Of a stretch of DNA of 54,195 nt, positions 36,168-44,926 are shown piece by piece (within the stretch, counting starts at the first letter, position 1; every line of letters starts with the position of its first letter). Made by a program: the position numbers and the translations under genes. This stretch comes from Magnetococcales bacterium HCHbin5 (lineage in GTDB: Bacteria > Pseudomonadota > Magnetococcia > Magnetococcales > Magnetaquicoccaceae). Location: contig PEAG01000015.1 in the NCBI GenBank assembly GCA_002753505.1, positions 1 through 54,195 on the forward strand. Reading direction: 5' to 3'. The notes below the pieces were generated by a model. The model did not search any database and had not been told where the DNA came from. It saw nothing but the letters and a program-made list of their open reading frames with translations.

Positions 36168-37679
36168 CTACACCCCCTCCCCCACCTGCGTCTCGGCCAC
36201 CATGACCCCGGGATGGTGAAACTCGGCACGCAACAAACGCTCCACCGCCGTTACCGCCCGCGGATCGACAAAAACCCGTGCCAACCGCCGCCGACTCCCC
36301 CCCAACTGATCGATCAGAGTGGAGACATGCTCCGCTGGCCGAATCACACTCTGCCCACCCTCCTCCGAAACGGTCAGGATGGGCTCAACCTTGCCCGCCA
36401 TGTACTGGAGATGGGCATAGGGAGCCCGCTCCAAGCGATCCACCCGCACCAGCAGATACAACGGCAGACGCCAATGATCACCATCCGGCTGATACACGGT
36501 CACCAGGGTCTGACCCATCTGCTGGAAAAACCGGTCCACCGCATCCGCCGCCTCCGGGTCATGAATCTGCTCACTCACCTGGGGTTCCGGCCGCACAAGC
36601 CGCCAACGCAAGCGACGATACACCGGCTTGCGATCACGCCACAAGCGACTTTTCCAACGCAACTCCGCCATGACCGGCGAACGGGGCGGCAACTCCGCCC
36701 AGCCGTGGATGGCACAATCCAATACCGCATCATCCAACAACAGATAATCGGCAATCTCCCACTCCGCCCCGCTCTGCAGCGTCTCCAAAAACTGGCGCAA
36801 CGGGGGCGGGGTGTGGGGCGGAAGCTCCCCCTCCTCCTGCCCATACCACAACAGCAGCTGAAACAGATGGACCATCAACATTTCAAAAGCCCGCACCGTC
36901 TTGTGATCATAGACCTGCCGGTACATGTGATCCCGGGCGACAATATAACTCTCCAGTGCCGATGGACCCTTGGAAATTTCCAACCCCAGAAACAGCCCCT
37001 CCCCCACCCGGCAGACCCGAAAACTGTGCAGCAACCACTCCAGATCATAATGACCGTAAGAGACGCCGGTAAAATGGGCATCCCGCAACAGATAGTCCAT
37101 CCGATCGGCATCGAGCTGGCTGGAGATGACCTGCCGCCCAAAGGTGGGATCCGGTTTGGCCTCCCCGGCCCCCAACTTGGCCTGCAACCCCTGCATGAAC
37201 AGGCTCTCCGACAGCTCCAAACGGTGACAATGGTGGCGAATGGCCTGCCGCAACGGACCCTCCCGCTCCACCATGCGCCAACCCAACTGTTCATGCTGAA
37301 TCCGGTGGGGGGCAATCAGTTCAAAAAGATGGGAATAGGGACCGTGCCCCACATCATGCAGCAGGGCAGCCACCTTGATCTGCAACAGGGTGGCCCGATC
37401 CAGCGGCGGATCGGCGCGCTCCAGCAGAGTGGCCAGTATGCGCTTGGCCAGATGCAGAGTTCCCAGGGCATGGGAAAAACGGGAATGTTCCGCCGACGGA
37501 TAGACCCGATTGGCCGGACCCAGTTGGCGAATGCGCCGCAACCGCTGCATCTCCGGGGTATCCACCAGATCCAGCAACAGGGCATCCCCCCAATCCACCC
37601 CCTGGGCAGCAGAGCCCGTTTTTTCCCGGTGGAGGGAGATCATGTTGTGTACCGCGTCACGAAACACTTTATAGGTCAT
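36168..37679 (-). CDS. HD superfamily phosphohydrolase (SAMHD1-like)
   Basis: 503 residues. The HD site is built from HSRFSHALGTLHLAKR, KVAALLHDVGHGPYSHLFE and the distal Asp in QLDADRMDYLLRDAHFTGV. This is the COG1078-type family related to SAMHD1 and dGTPases, so a nucleotide-triphosphate or similar phosphate ester is the likely substrate; not demonstrated. The start ATG overlaps the stop of the preceding ppGpp hydrolase gene by 4 bp (ATGA), indicating coupling. Coding strand is very G/T-rich toward the 3' end. Confidence 0.88.
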   Translation of the reverse strand: MTYKVFRDAVHNMISLHREKTGSAAQGVDWGDALLLDLVDTPEMQRLRRIRQLGPANRVYPSAEHSRFSHALGTLHLAKRILATLLERADPPLDRATLLQIKVAALLHDVGHGPYSHLFELIAPHRIQHEQLGWRMVEREGPLRQAIRHHCHRLELSESLFMQGLQAKLGAGEAKPDPTFGRQVISSQLDADRMDYLLRDAHFTGVSYGHYDLEWLLHSFRVCRVGEGLFLGLEISKGPSALESYIVARDHMYRQVYDHKTVRAFEMLMVHLFQLLLWYGQEEGELPPHTPPPLRQFLETLQSGAEWEIADYLLLDDAVLDCAIHGWAELPPRSPVMAELRWKSRLWRDRKPVYRRLRWRLVRPEPQVSEQIHDPEAADAVDRFFQQMGQTLVTVYQPDGDHWRLPLYLLVRVDRLERAPYAHLQYMAGKVEPILTVSEEGGQSVIRPAEHVSTLIDQLGGSRRRLARVFVDPRAVTAVERLLRAEFHHPGVMVAETQVGEGV

Positions 37680-38122
37680 ACGGTCGGCCCGTCCATGGCA
37701 ACCTTGCGCAATAGGGCCTCATAGTGTCGGTATTTTTCCAGTCGCCGCTGATCCGCCTCGCTGGGGATGGGGTTGAGACGCCGCACATCCTGGTTGTCCA
37801 CCAGATCCAGCAGTTTGACCTGCACAGCCAGGGGATCCTGCTGCAGGCGTTGGATATAGGCCTCATAGGACTCTTCCGGTCGATGGGTCAACCGATCCAC
37901 GGCGTTCAGGATCGGCTCTGCAAAGCCCTCCTGTCGCAATATGTCCAGAGTCAGGGAGGTATCTTCCACGGTATCGTGCAGCAGGGCGACCATTTTGGCG
38001 GCCTCGCTTTCGGCCCGCAGCATCAGGCGCAGGGGATGGAGAATGTAGGGGGCACCCACCTTGTCCACCTGACCCAGATGGGCGGTGACAGCCAGGAAGA
38101 GGGCGCGCTCCAGGGTGGCCAT
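37676..38122 (-). CDS. MESH1-like (p)ppGpp hydrolase, HD domain only
   Basis: 148-residue single-domain protein resembling the hydrolase half of SpoT/RelA. Motifs GQVDKVGAPYILHPLRL, VALLHDTVEDT (the HD pair) and VKLLDLVDNQDVRRL match the ppGpp 3'-pyrophosphohydrolase fold; the last, usually KxxDLxxN, keeps the Asp and Asn. No synthetase domain is attached. It may hydrolyse ppGpp or, as reported for some relatives, NADPH. It starts 4 bp after the nadA stop. Confidence 0.85.
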   Translation of the reverse strand: MATLERALFLAVTAHLGQVDKVGAPYILHPLRLMLRAESEAAKMVALLHDTVEDTSLTLDILRQEGFAEPILNAVDRLTHRPEESYEAYIQRLQQDPLAVQVKLLDLVDNQDVRRLNPIPSEADQRRLEKYRHYEALLRKVAMDGPTV

Positions 38123-38126
38123 GGCA

Positions 38127-39224
38127 TCAGACCACGCTCAACATGCGTTCCAATGCCATTTTCGCAGCAGCGGCCTCCCGTGGGGGTACCCGGATGGGGT
38201 TGACGACATAATCCTGCAACAAATTTTCCAGCACCCAGCACAGATGGGGCAGATCAATCCGAAACATGGTGGAGCAGAGGCAGACGATGGGGCATAAAAA
38301 GTGGATCTCCTTGTCCGGCATCTCTTTTTTGAGGCGGTTGACCAGGTTCAACTCGGTGCCGATGGCCCATTTGGAGCCGGCGGGGGCGTTGCGCACCCGA
38401 TCCTGTATCTGTTCGGTGGAGCCCAGAAAATCGGCCTTTTGGCACAGTTCCAGGGTACATTCCGGGTGAACGATGACTTGGATACCGGGCACCCGTTGTC
38501 GAAACAGGTCGGCGTGGGCGGGTTGAAACAGGGTATGGACCGAGCAAAAGCCCTCCCACAGAATGATGCGGGCCCGTTCTATCTGTTCGGCACTCAGGCC
38601 GCCGTTGGGGAGTGTGGGTTGCCACAGCACCATCTCTTCCAGGGGAATGCCCAGGCGAAAGCCGCTGTTGCGGCCCAGGTGTTGATCGGGGAAAAATAGC
38701 ACCTTTTCCCGTTGGGAGAAGGCCCATTGCAACACCTTTTCGGCGTTGGAGGAGGTGCAGACCGATCCGCCGTGGTCACCGCAAAAGGCTTTCAGGTCGG
38801 CGGTAGAGTTGACATAGGTGAGGGGGGTGATGCGCGTTTCGCAATCCAGTTGTTTGCCCAGCGTCCGCCAGGCCTGTTCGACGTTGGGCAGGTCGGCCAT
38901 ATCGGCCATGGAGCAGCCGGCGGCCAGGTCGGGCAGGATGACGGTCTGTTCCGGGCCAGAGAGAATGTCTGCCACTTCGGCCATGAAGTGGACGCCGCAA
39001 AAAATGATATACTGGGCCTTGGAACGTTGCGAGGCCAGGCGGGACAGTTTCAGGGAGTCCCCGGTCAGGTCGGCAAAGCGGTAGACCTCCTCCCGTTGGT
39101 AGTGGTGGCCCAGAATCAGGCAGCGTTCTCCCAGGCTCTCTTTGGCGGCCTGGATACGGGCTTCCAGCACGGGGTCCGCAAGTTGATAGAGGGGGTCCAG
39201 TGCTACCGGCGGCGAGGCGGTCAT
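38127..39224 (-). CDS. nadA: Quinolinate synthase NadA
   Basis: 4Fe-4S enzyme condensing iminoaspartate with dihydroxyacetone phosphate to quinolinate in NAD synthesis. 365 residues from ATG 39224; an in-frame TTG at 39245 would add seven. Marks: ILGHHYQREEVYRFAD, FCGVHFMAEVADIL, SVCTSSNAEKVL, FFPDQHLGRN, VIVHPECTLELC and a C-terminal cysteine-rich FLCPIVCLCSTM. First gene of the nadA-ppGpp hydrolase-HD unit. No nadB or nadC nearby. Confidence 0.95.
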   Translation of the reverse strand: MTASPPVALDPLYQLADPVLEARIQAAKESLGERCLILGHHYQREEVYRFADLTGDSLKLSRLASQRSKAQYIIFCGVHFMAEVADILSGPEQTVILPDLAAGCSMADMADLPNVEQAWRTLGKQLDCETRITPLTYVNSTADLKAFCGDHGGSVCTSSNAEKVLQWAFSQREKVLFFPDQHLGRNSGFRLGIPLEEMVLWQPTLPNGGLSAEQIERARIILWEGFCSVHTLFQPAHADLFRQRVPGIQVIVHPECTLELCQKADFLGSTEQIQDRVRNAPAGSKWAIGTELNLVNRLKKEMPDKEIHFLCPIVCLCSTMFRIDLPHLCWVLENLLQDYVVNPIRVPPREAAAAKMALERMLSVV

Positions 39225-39375
39225 CAGAGGGTTTTCCCATTTCAAGAGAAGGTGGACAGTCCAGGGGGGAATTCTAGCAAGTTACCGGCAGAACGGAAAG
39301 TCTCTTTGCGCACCCCCTCCCCATGAACGACCGGACCGAGCGAATCTCTCAATTGTCGTCTGCGTTGCCGTCTCT

Positions 39376-39418
39376 GTTCTGTTCTGTTCTGTTCTGTTCT
39401 GTTCTGTTCTGTTCTGTT
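39376..39418. repeat. GTTCT pentanucleotide microsatellite
   Basis: Eight exact GTTCT copies (39376-39415) followed by GTT, directly abutting repeat G. It lies in the divergent region between nadA and leuS, not in a recognisable gene. Such tracts change length by slippage. Confidence 0.95.
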
Positions 39419-39888
39419 GAACAATTGCAGGGGTCTGGGGACCGTCACGGTCCCCAGTGGGGTGCAGGGGCAAAGCCCCTGCATGAACGGCGCGTTTTCC
39501 CAAAGCCCATTTTCGCAGAAAATGGGCGCAACGCGCCCAAAACCGCCCCGCAGGGGCGACCTTGGGAGGGCGGCAGCCCGACTCGCACGGTTATGTTATG
39601 GGAAATGTTTGGATAAGAAAGCAGGACATCCGGATATTACGCTTTAATTGTATTACACTTTCTGTTCGATACAAGGCCAGGATCGGTTTTTTCTCCAGGC
39701 CAAACAACCTTTTGCCCGCTCTCGGTCGGGCTGCCGCCCTCCAGCAGTGCCCCTGCGGGGCGTTTTGGGCGCGCTGCGCAAATTTCCTGCGGAAATTTGC
39801 TTCGGTAAAAGCGCGCCCTTGCATGCAGGGGCTTTGCCCCTGCACCCCACCGGGGAGCGTGACGCTCCCCGGACCCCTGCAATCGTTT
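39419..39888 (+). repeat. Full-length structured repeat, copy G
   Basis: About 470 bp in the divergent nadA-leuS region. Left terminal hairpin CTGGGGACCGT/ACGGTCCCCAG, right CCGGGGAGCGT/ACGCTCCCCGG, so two paired positions differ between the arms. Right inner hairpin is the GCAAATTTCC/GGAAATTTGC form. The core duplicates ATTACGCTTTA. A partial CCCCTGCAATCG follows at 39891-39902. Confidence 0.88.
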
Positions 39889-39915
39889 TACCCCTGCAAT
39901 CGTATGCAACGCGCC

Positions 39916-39944
39916 TTGCTTGCGCATCCGAGATGACCTATTTT
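39916..39944 (+). promoter_or_regulatory. Weak candidate promoter of leuS
   Basis: TTGCTT (39916-39921), a 17-base spacer and TATTTT (39939-39944), 58 bp before the leuS ATG and just past repeat G. Only a moderate match. Confidence 0.3.
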
Positions 39945-40002
39945 GAACATTCGGTAAAAAAGCCGTTAACAAACCCTATCCATCGAAGGTGCAGACCCCC
40001 CC

Positions 40003-42600
40003 ATGAACGAACGGGATCAAACGCGGGACAAATACAATCCTCAGGCCATCGAGGCTAAATGGCAGGCGTTTTGGGAACAAAACAGCAGTTTCCGCGCCAC
40101 GGAGAGCGATCCACGACAAAAATATTATCTGCTGGTCATGTTTCCCTACCCCTCCGGGCGTATCCACATGGGACACGTGCGCAACTATACCATCGGCGAC
40201 CTGATCGCCCGCTTTCAACGGCTGCGAGGCTACAACGTCCTGCACCCCATGGGCTGGGACGCCTTCGGCATGCCGGCGGAAAACGCCGCCATCAAACAGA
40301 ATACCCACCCCAGAGCATGGACCTACCACAATATCGATACCATGCGCCGTGAACTCAAATCGATGGGGCTCTCCTACGATTGGCAACGGGAACTGGCCAC
40401 CTGCAACCCGGACTATGCCCACTGGGAACAGGAGCTGTTCCTCAAATTGTACGAAAAAGGGCTGGTCTATCGCAAACTGTCCCAGGTCAACTGGGATCCG
40501 GTGGACCAAACCGTGCTGGCCAACGAACAGGTGATCGACGGCAAGGGCTGGCGCAGCGGCGCAGCGGTGGAGCGCAAAGAGCTGTCGCAATGGTTCTTGA
40601 AAATAACCGCCTACGCCGAGGAGTTGCTGGAAGGTATCCAGCAACTGGAGTCGGGCTGGCCCGAAACGGTACGCAGCATGCAAACCCATTGGATCGGCAA
40701 AAGCCACGGTCTGGAGTTTGCCTTTCCGATTGAAGGCCGATCGGAGACCCTGCCTGTCTACACCACCCGACCGGACACCCTCATGGGGGTGACCTTTTGC
40801 TCCATTGCCGCCGAACATCCGCTGGCCAAGGAGGTTGCCGCCCGAAATCCCGCCGCCCAGCAGTTTATCCTGAGTTGCCAGAGTGCCGGCACCAGCGAAG
40901 AGGCCATCGAGCGGCTGGAAAAAAAGGGCTTTGATACCGGCCTGCGGGCCATCCACCCCCTGACCCAGCAACGGGTACCCATCTTTATCGCCAACTTTGT
41001 GCTGATGAACTATGGCACCGGCGCGGTGATGGCGGTACCGGCCCATGATCAGCGGGACTTTGAATTTGCCAAAAGTTACCAGCTCCCGATCCGGGTGGTG
41101 ATTCAACCGCTGACGGAAACCTTGACCAGCGACCGCATGACAGCTGCCTATACCGGTCCCGGCATCCTCTGCAACTCCGACCGGTTTGACGGGCTGGAGA
41201 CAGAGGTCGCCAAGCAAAAGATTATCGAAACCTTTGTCGAGATGGGTATTGGCCGGGCCACCACCCAGTATCGGCTGCGGGATTGGGGCATCTCCCGCCA
41301 ACGCTACTGGGGCAATCCCATTCCCATCATCCATTGTCCGGCCTGTGGGTTGGTGCCGGTACCGGTGGATCAGCTCCCGGTTCGCCTGCCGGAAGAGGTG
41401 GAGTTGCTTGGCCAGGGCAATCCGCTGGTTCGCCATCCCAGTTGGAAAGAGTGCCGCTGTCCCCGTTGTGGGCAGGCCGCTCAACGGGAGACCGACACCA
41501 TGGATACCTTTACCGAGTCCTCCTGGTATTTTTTGCGGTACTGCTGCCCCGACTTTCAAGGCCCCCTCGACCCGCAGCGGGTCAACCACTGGATGCCGGT
41601 GGATCAGTATGTGGGGGGCATCGAGCATGCGGTTTTGCATCTGTTGTATGCCCGTTTTTTCCACAAGGCGTTGCGGGATTGTGGGCTGGTTGCCTGTGAT
41701 GAGCCGTTCAGCCGTCTGCTGACCCAGGGCATGGTGCGCAAGGATACCTTCCGTTGCCCGGAGCATGGCTGGCGTTATCCCGAGGAGGTGAGCCAGCAGG
41801 GGGATGGGCTCTGTTGCATCGCCTGCTCGGCTCCCATTCAGGTGGGGCGCAACGAAAAAATGTCCAAGAGCAAGCAGAATGTGGTGGACCCCAATGATAT
41901 TATCCAGGGTTATGGTGCCGACACGGCCCGTCTGTTCATGCTCTTTGCCGCCCCTCCGGAGCAGGATCTGGAGTGGAATGATCATGGGGTGGATGGGGCC
42001 TGGCGGTTTTTGAACCGGTTGTGGCGCATGGTGCAGGAGGTGGCTGCCTTGCCGTACCAGCCCCCCGCCCGCTCCATGCCCCAGGAGGCCGCCTTGCGCC
42101 TGTTGCGCACCAAAACCCATGAGACCATCGACAAGGTGACTCGGGATGTGCAGCGATTCCAATTCAACACCGGCATTTCGGCGGTCATGGAGTTGGTCAA
42201 CGCCGTGCAGGAGTGGCTCAACCCGGCGACAGCCTCCGATCGTTCCCCGGAGTTGTTGGCACTGCTCCGGGAGGCAGCCGAGGCGGCTGTCATTCTGCTC
42301 AACCCGTATGTACCCCATGTCACCGAGGAGTTGTGGCAACTGTTGGGGCATGCGCAACCGCTCTGTCAGCATCAATGGCCTGTGGTGGACCCGGAGGCGT
42401 TGCAGCGGGATGAGATCACTTTGGTTGTTCAGGTCAACGGCAAGTTGCGGGCGCGGCTGACGGTGGCTGCGGCGGCCGATCAGGCTGTGGTGGAGGCAGC
42501 TGCCTTGGCAGAGCCAGCCGTTCAGCCGCATTTGGCGGGGCGTTCCATTCAAAAAATGGTCTGGGTACCGGGCCGCTTATTAAACATTGTGGTGAGGTAG
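40003..42600 (+). CDS. leuS: Leucyl-tRNA synthetase
   Basis: Class Ia synthetase charging tRNA-Leu. 865 residues, normal bacterial size. HIGH motif as [15 protein letters not shown] near residue 46; the editing domain contains the T-rich [14 protein letters not shown]; a zinc-like knuckle CPACGLVPV with CPRCGQ is present; KMSKS in [16 protein letters not shown]; and the C-terminal anticodon-binding and LeuS-specific domains follow. The 5' half is C/A-rich while the 3' half becomes G/T-rich. Followed after 8 bp by lptE. Confidence 0.98.
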   Translation: MNERDQTRDKYNPQAIEAKWQAFWEQNSSFRATESDPRQKYYLLVMFPYPSGRIHMGHVRNYTIGDLIARFQRLRGYNVLHPMGWDAFGMPAENAAIKQNTHPRAWTYHNIDTMRRELKSMGLSYDWQRELATCNPDYAHWEQELFLKLYEKGLVYRKLSQVNWDPVDQTVLANEQVIDGKGWRSGAAVERKELSQWFLKITAYAEELLEGIQQLESGWPETVRSMQTHWIGKSHGLEFAFPIEGRSETLPVYTTRPDTLMGVTFCSIAAEHPLAKEVAARNPAAQQFILSCQSAGTSEEAIERLEKKGFDTGLRAIHPLTQQRVPIFIANFVLMNYGTGAVMAVPAHDQRDFEFAKSYQLPIRVVIQPLTETLTSDRMTAAYTGPGILCNSDRFDGLETEVAKQKIIETFVEMGIGRATTQYRLRDWGISRQRYWGNPIPIIHCPACGLVPVPVDQLPVRLPEEVELLGQGNPLVRHPSWKECRCPRCGQAAQRETDTMDTFTESSWYFLRYCCPDFQGPLDPQRVNHWMPVDQYVGGIEHAVLHLLYARFFHKALRDCGLVACDEPFSRLLTQGMVRKDTFRCPEHGWRYPEEVSQQGDGLCCIACSAPIQVGRNEKMSKSKQNVVDPNDIIQGYGADTARLFMLFAAPPEQDLEWNDHGVDGAWRFLNRLWRMVQEVAALPYQPPARSMPQEAALRLLRTKTHETIDKVTRDVQRFQFNTGISAVMELVNAVQEWLNPATASDRSPELLALLREAAEAAVILLNPYVPHVTEELWQLLGHAQPLCQHQWPVVDPEALQRDEITLVVQVNGKLRARLTVAAAADQAVVEAAALAEPAVQPHLAGRSIQKMVWVPGRLLNIVVR

Positions 42601-42608
42601 TTCAGGCC

Positions 42609-43160
42609 ATGTTCAGTCGAGTTGCTTCCGGTCTTTTGGGTTGTTGCAGGTGGCTTCTGGTTGGTCGTGGTCGGTTATGGTTTTTGTTGTCGGCAATGGT
42701 TTGGTTGCCGGCCTGTGGCTATCATTTTCCAGGCAGTGTGGAGCGGGTGGAGAGTCGCTGGCAGAATGCGCGGTTGCAGATTGTTGGTCCGGGGGCGACG
42801 GAGCAGCCTCAGTTGGCTTTTGTGTTGCGGGACCGGTTGCAGGCCCGGTTGGGTTTTGAGGGTGTTGCGGATGGTCAAGGCTCTGGGGTGACTTTGAAAA
42901 TTAATTTGGGCCTCATGGAGCGTCAGTTGGTGACAGAGGATCGTACCGGTCGCGCCAATCTGTTCCGGTTGACCATTCGGGCCAAGCCGGTGGCTGAGGG
43001 GGGGGAGGGGTTGCCAAAGTATCCGTTGGTGCATGGGACGGCCAGTTATTATGAGCCTTTCATCAGCACCTCTGTGCAGGCCACTCAGAAGCGGGCGGAG
43101 ACGGAGGCGACGGAGCAGTTGGCGGACACGTTGGTGGCGGTATTGAGTGCGTCGTTTTAA
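42609..43160 (+). CDS. lptE: LPS-assembly lipoprotein LptE
   Basis: Outer-membrane lipoprotein that plugs LptD and guides lipopolysaccharide insertion. 183 residues. A signal peptide (LWFLLSAMVWLPAC) ends in a lipobox with Cys36, directly followed by GYHFPGSV, the usual LptE start. Later ATASYYEP-like text (GTASYYEPFISTSVQATQKRA, read around residue 142) is characteristic. Sequence is strikingly G/T-rich. The position after leuS and before holA is the classical arrangement, here interrupted by repeat H. Confidence 0.9.
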   Translation: MFSRVASGLLGCCRWLLVGRGRLWFLLSAMVWLPACGYHFPGSVERVESRWQNARLQIVGPGATEQPQLAFVLRDRLQARLGFEGVADGQGSGVTLKINLGLMERQLVTEDRTGRANLFRLTIRAKPVAEGGEGLPKYPLVHGTASYYEPFISTSVQATQKRAETEATEQLADTLVAVLSASF

Positions 43161-43173
43161 TCTTCTCTCTTTT

Positions 43174-43265
43174 AAACGATTGCAGGGGTCTGGGGACCGT
43201 CACGGTCCCCAGTGGGGTGCAGGGGCAAAGCCCCATATGCGCTAACATGGTTGCGGTCTTTCTTT
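43174..43265 (+). repeat. Small hairpin unit beside copy H
   Basis: A 92-bp unit equivalent to the 93-bp units of copy A but inverted: hairpin CTGGGGACCGT/ACGGTCCCCAG, then a linker whose complement reads AAAGAAAGACCGCAACC...TTAGCGCATATGGGG. It starts 13 bp after the lptE stop and directly abuts the full copy H. Confidence 0.88.
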
Positions 43266-43734
43266 AAACGATTGCAGGGGTCCGGGGACCGTCACGGTCC
43301 CCGGCGGGGTGCAGGGGCGGAGCCCCTGCATGAACGGCGCGTTTTCCCAAAGCAAATTTTCGCAGAAAATTTGCGCAACGCGCCCAAAGCCGCCCCGCAG
43401 GGGCGACCTTGGGAGGGCGGCAGCCCGACTCGCACGGTTATGTTACGGAAAATGTTTGGATAAGAAAGCAGAAGGTTTGGATATTACGCTTTATTGTGTT
43501 ACGCCTTTTGTTTGATACAAGGCCAGGATCGGTTTTTTTTCCAAGCCAAATGACCTTTTGCCCGCTCTCGGTCGGGCTGCCGCCCTCCAGCAGTGCCCCT
43601 GCGGGGCGTTTTGGGCGCGCTGCGCCCATTTGCTGCGCAAATGGGCTTCGGTGAAAGCGCGCCCGTACATGCAGGGGCTTTGCCCCTGCACCCCACCGGG
43701 GACCGTGACGGTCCCCGAACCCCTGCAATCGTTT
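43266..43734 (+). repeat. Full-length structured repeat, copy H
   Basis: 469 bp inserted between lptE and holA. Both terminal hairpins are CCGGGGACCGT. The left inner hairpin is GCAAATTTTC/GAAAATTTGC, the right GCCCATTTGC/GCAAATGGGC. The core is the ATTACGCTTTA duplicate form. A further small unit with CCGGGGAGCGT/ACGCTCCCCGG follows to 43843, so this gap holds four hairpins of the terminal type. Confidence 0.88.
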
Positions 43735-43885
43735 GAAAAGATTAGAAAAAGAACGGGTATAGTCATCATGTTAGCGCATATAGGGCTTTGCCCCTGCACA
43801 CCACCGGGGAGCGTGACGCTCCCCGGACCCCTGCAATCGTTTTGAAAGAGACCCGCAATCCCTTTGACATTTTTTTTATAAACCC

Positions 43886-44926
43886 ATGAAACTTAAATCC
43901 AGCGACTTCGCCCCCCGCATGACAGCCCTGCAAACCCGGGGGGATCCCCCCCCGCAAGCGGTGCTGCTGTTCGGCCAGGACCAAGGACTGATCACAACCG
44001 CCGCCCTGACACTGCGCCACGCCACCCTGCAAGAGAGCGATACCGACTTTGACCTGGAAACCTTTTTCGGCGGCGACCTCAACACGGAACGCCTGCTCAG
44101 CTCCTGCCGCAGCTACCCCTTCCTGGCCAGCCGACGACTGGTCATCCTGAAAGATGCCGACCAACTCTCCGCCGCCAACGTTCAAGCCATACTCCACTAC
44201 CTGAAACGCCCCAGTGCCACCAGCCTGCTGCTGGTGCTGGCCGGCAACCTGGAGGCCAAACACCCTCTGCGCAAAGGCTTTGAAGGGGACGATACCGCTT
44301 GGTGCATCCCCTTCTACGCACTGGAAGGACGGGCGTTGCAACAATGGCTCTCCACACAACTGCAACAGGAAAGGTTTCATGTGGAACCTGATGCCCTCCA
44401 CTACCTGTGCGAACATCTCGCCGGCGACACCCGCAACAGCCAACAAGAGCTGGACAAATTGATGCTGTTTATGGGCAACAAACGGAATATACAACTGGAA
44501 GATGTGCTGGCCATGGTGGGAGAGACCACCACCTACAGCGGCTTTGGATTGGCGGCCGCCATCACCGCAGGTCAATTGCAAGAGGGGCTGACCATCCTGG
44601 AAAAATTGCTGGAGAGCGGCGAGGAGCCGATTGCACTGCTGGGCGTCATCAGCCAGCGACTGCGCCGCCTGGCTCTCTGCGCCGAACAACTGGCCCAGGG
44701 CAAAGAGCCCCGCAGCATCGCCGCCCAGTTGCAAATATTCTGGAAAGAGCAGGCGCAATTTTTTCAGCAGAGCCGAACCATCCCGGCCCGCAAACTGGCC
44801 GATGGTCTGCTGTATTGTCTGGATGCGGACCGCTATCTGAAAGGTGGCGCGACCGCCTCCCTCCCCGCCGCCCAGGTCATGGAACGGTTGGTGATGCGTT
44901 TGGCTTCCCGATTGGGAAATCGCTGA
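43886..44926 (+). CDS. holA: DNA polymerase III delta subunit
   Basis: Clamp-loader subunit that opens the sliding clamp. 346 residues. N-terminal RFC-like domain: AVLLFGQDQGLI, LFSCRSYPFLASRRLVILKD-type region (SCRSYPFLASRRLVILKDAD), then LLVLAGNLEAKHPLRKGF; the C-terminal domain has ISQRLRRLALCAEQL. No clear Shine-Dalgarno precedes the ATG. Coding strand is again C/A-rich, unlike lptE upstream, suggesting its own promoter after repeat H. The 3' end overlaps the convergent MFS gene by 50 bp. Confidence 0.92.
   Translation: MKLKSSDFAPRMTALQTRGDPPPQAVLLFGQDQGLITTAALTLRHATLQESDTDFDLETFFGGDLNTERLLSSCRSYPFLASRRLVILKDADQLSAANVQAILHYLKRPSATSLLLVLAGNLEAKHPLRKGFEGDDTAWCIPFYALEGRALQQWLSTQLQQERFHVEPDALHYLCEHLAGDTRNSQQELDKLMLFMGNKRNIQLEDVLAMVGETTTYSGFGLAAAITAGQLQEGLTILEKLLESGEEPIALLGVISQRLRRLALCAEQLAQGKEPRSIAAQLQIFWKEQAQFFQQSRTIPARKLADGLLYCLDADRYLKGGATASLPAAQVMERLVMRLASRLGNR

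Noticed and set aside
36154-36169. AGAGCC-AAAC-GGCTCT hairpin at the end of the HD gene as a terminator
   Set aside because: Only six pairs, overlaps the stop codon and lacks a T-tract.
39976-42552. 858-codon minus-strand frame opposite leuS
   Set aside because: The plus strand encodes a full leucyl-tRNA synthetase with HIGH and KMSKS motifs; the antisense frame is a by-product of codon bias.
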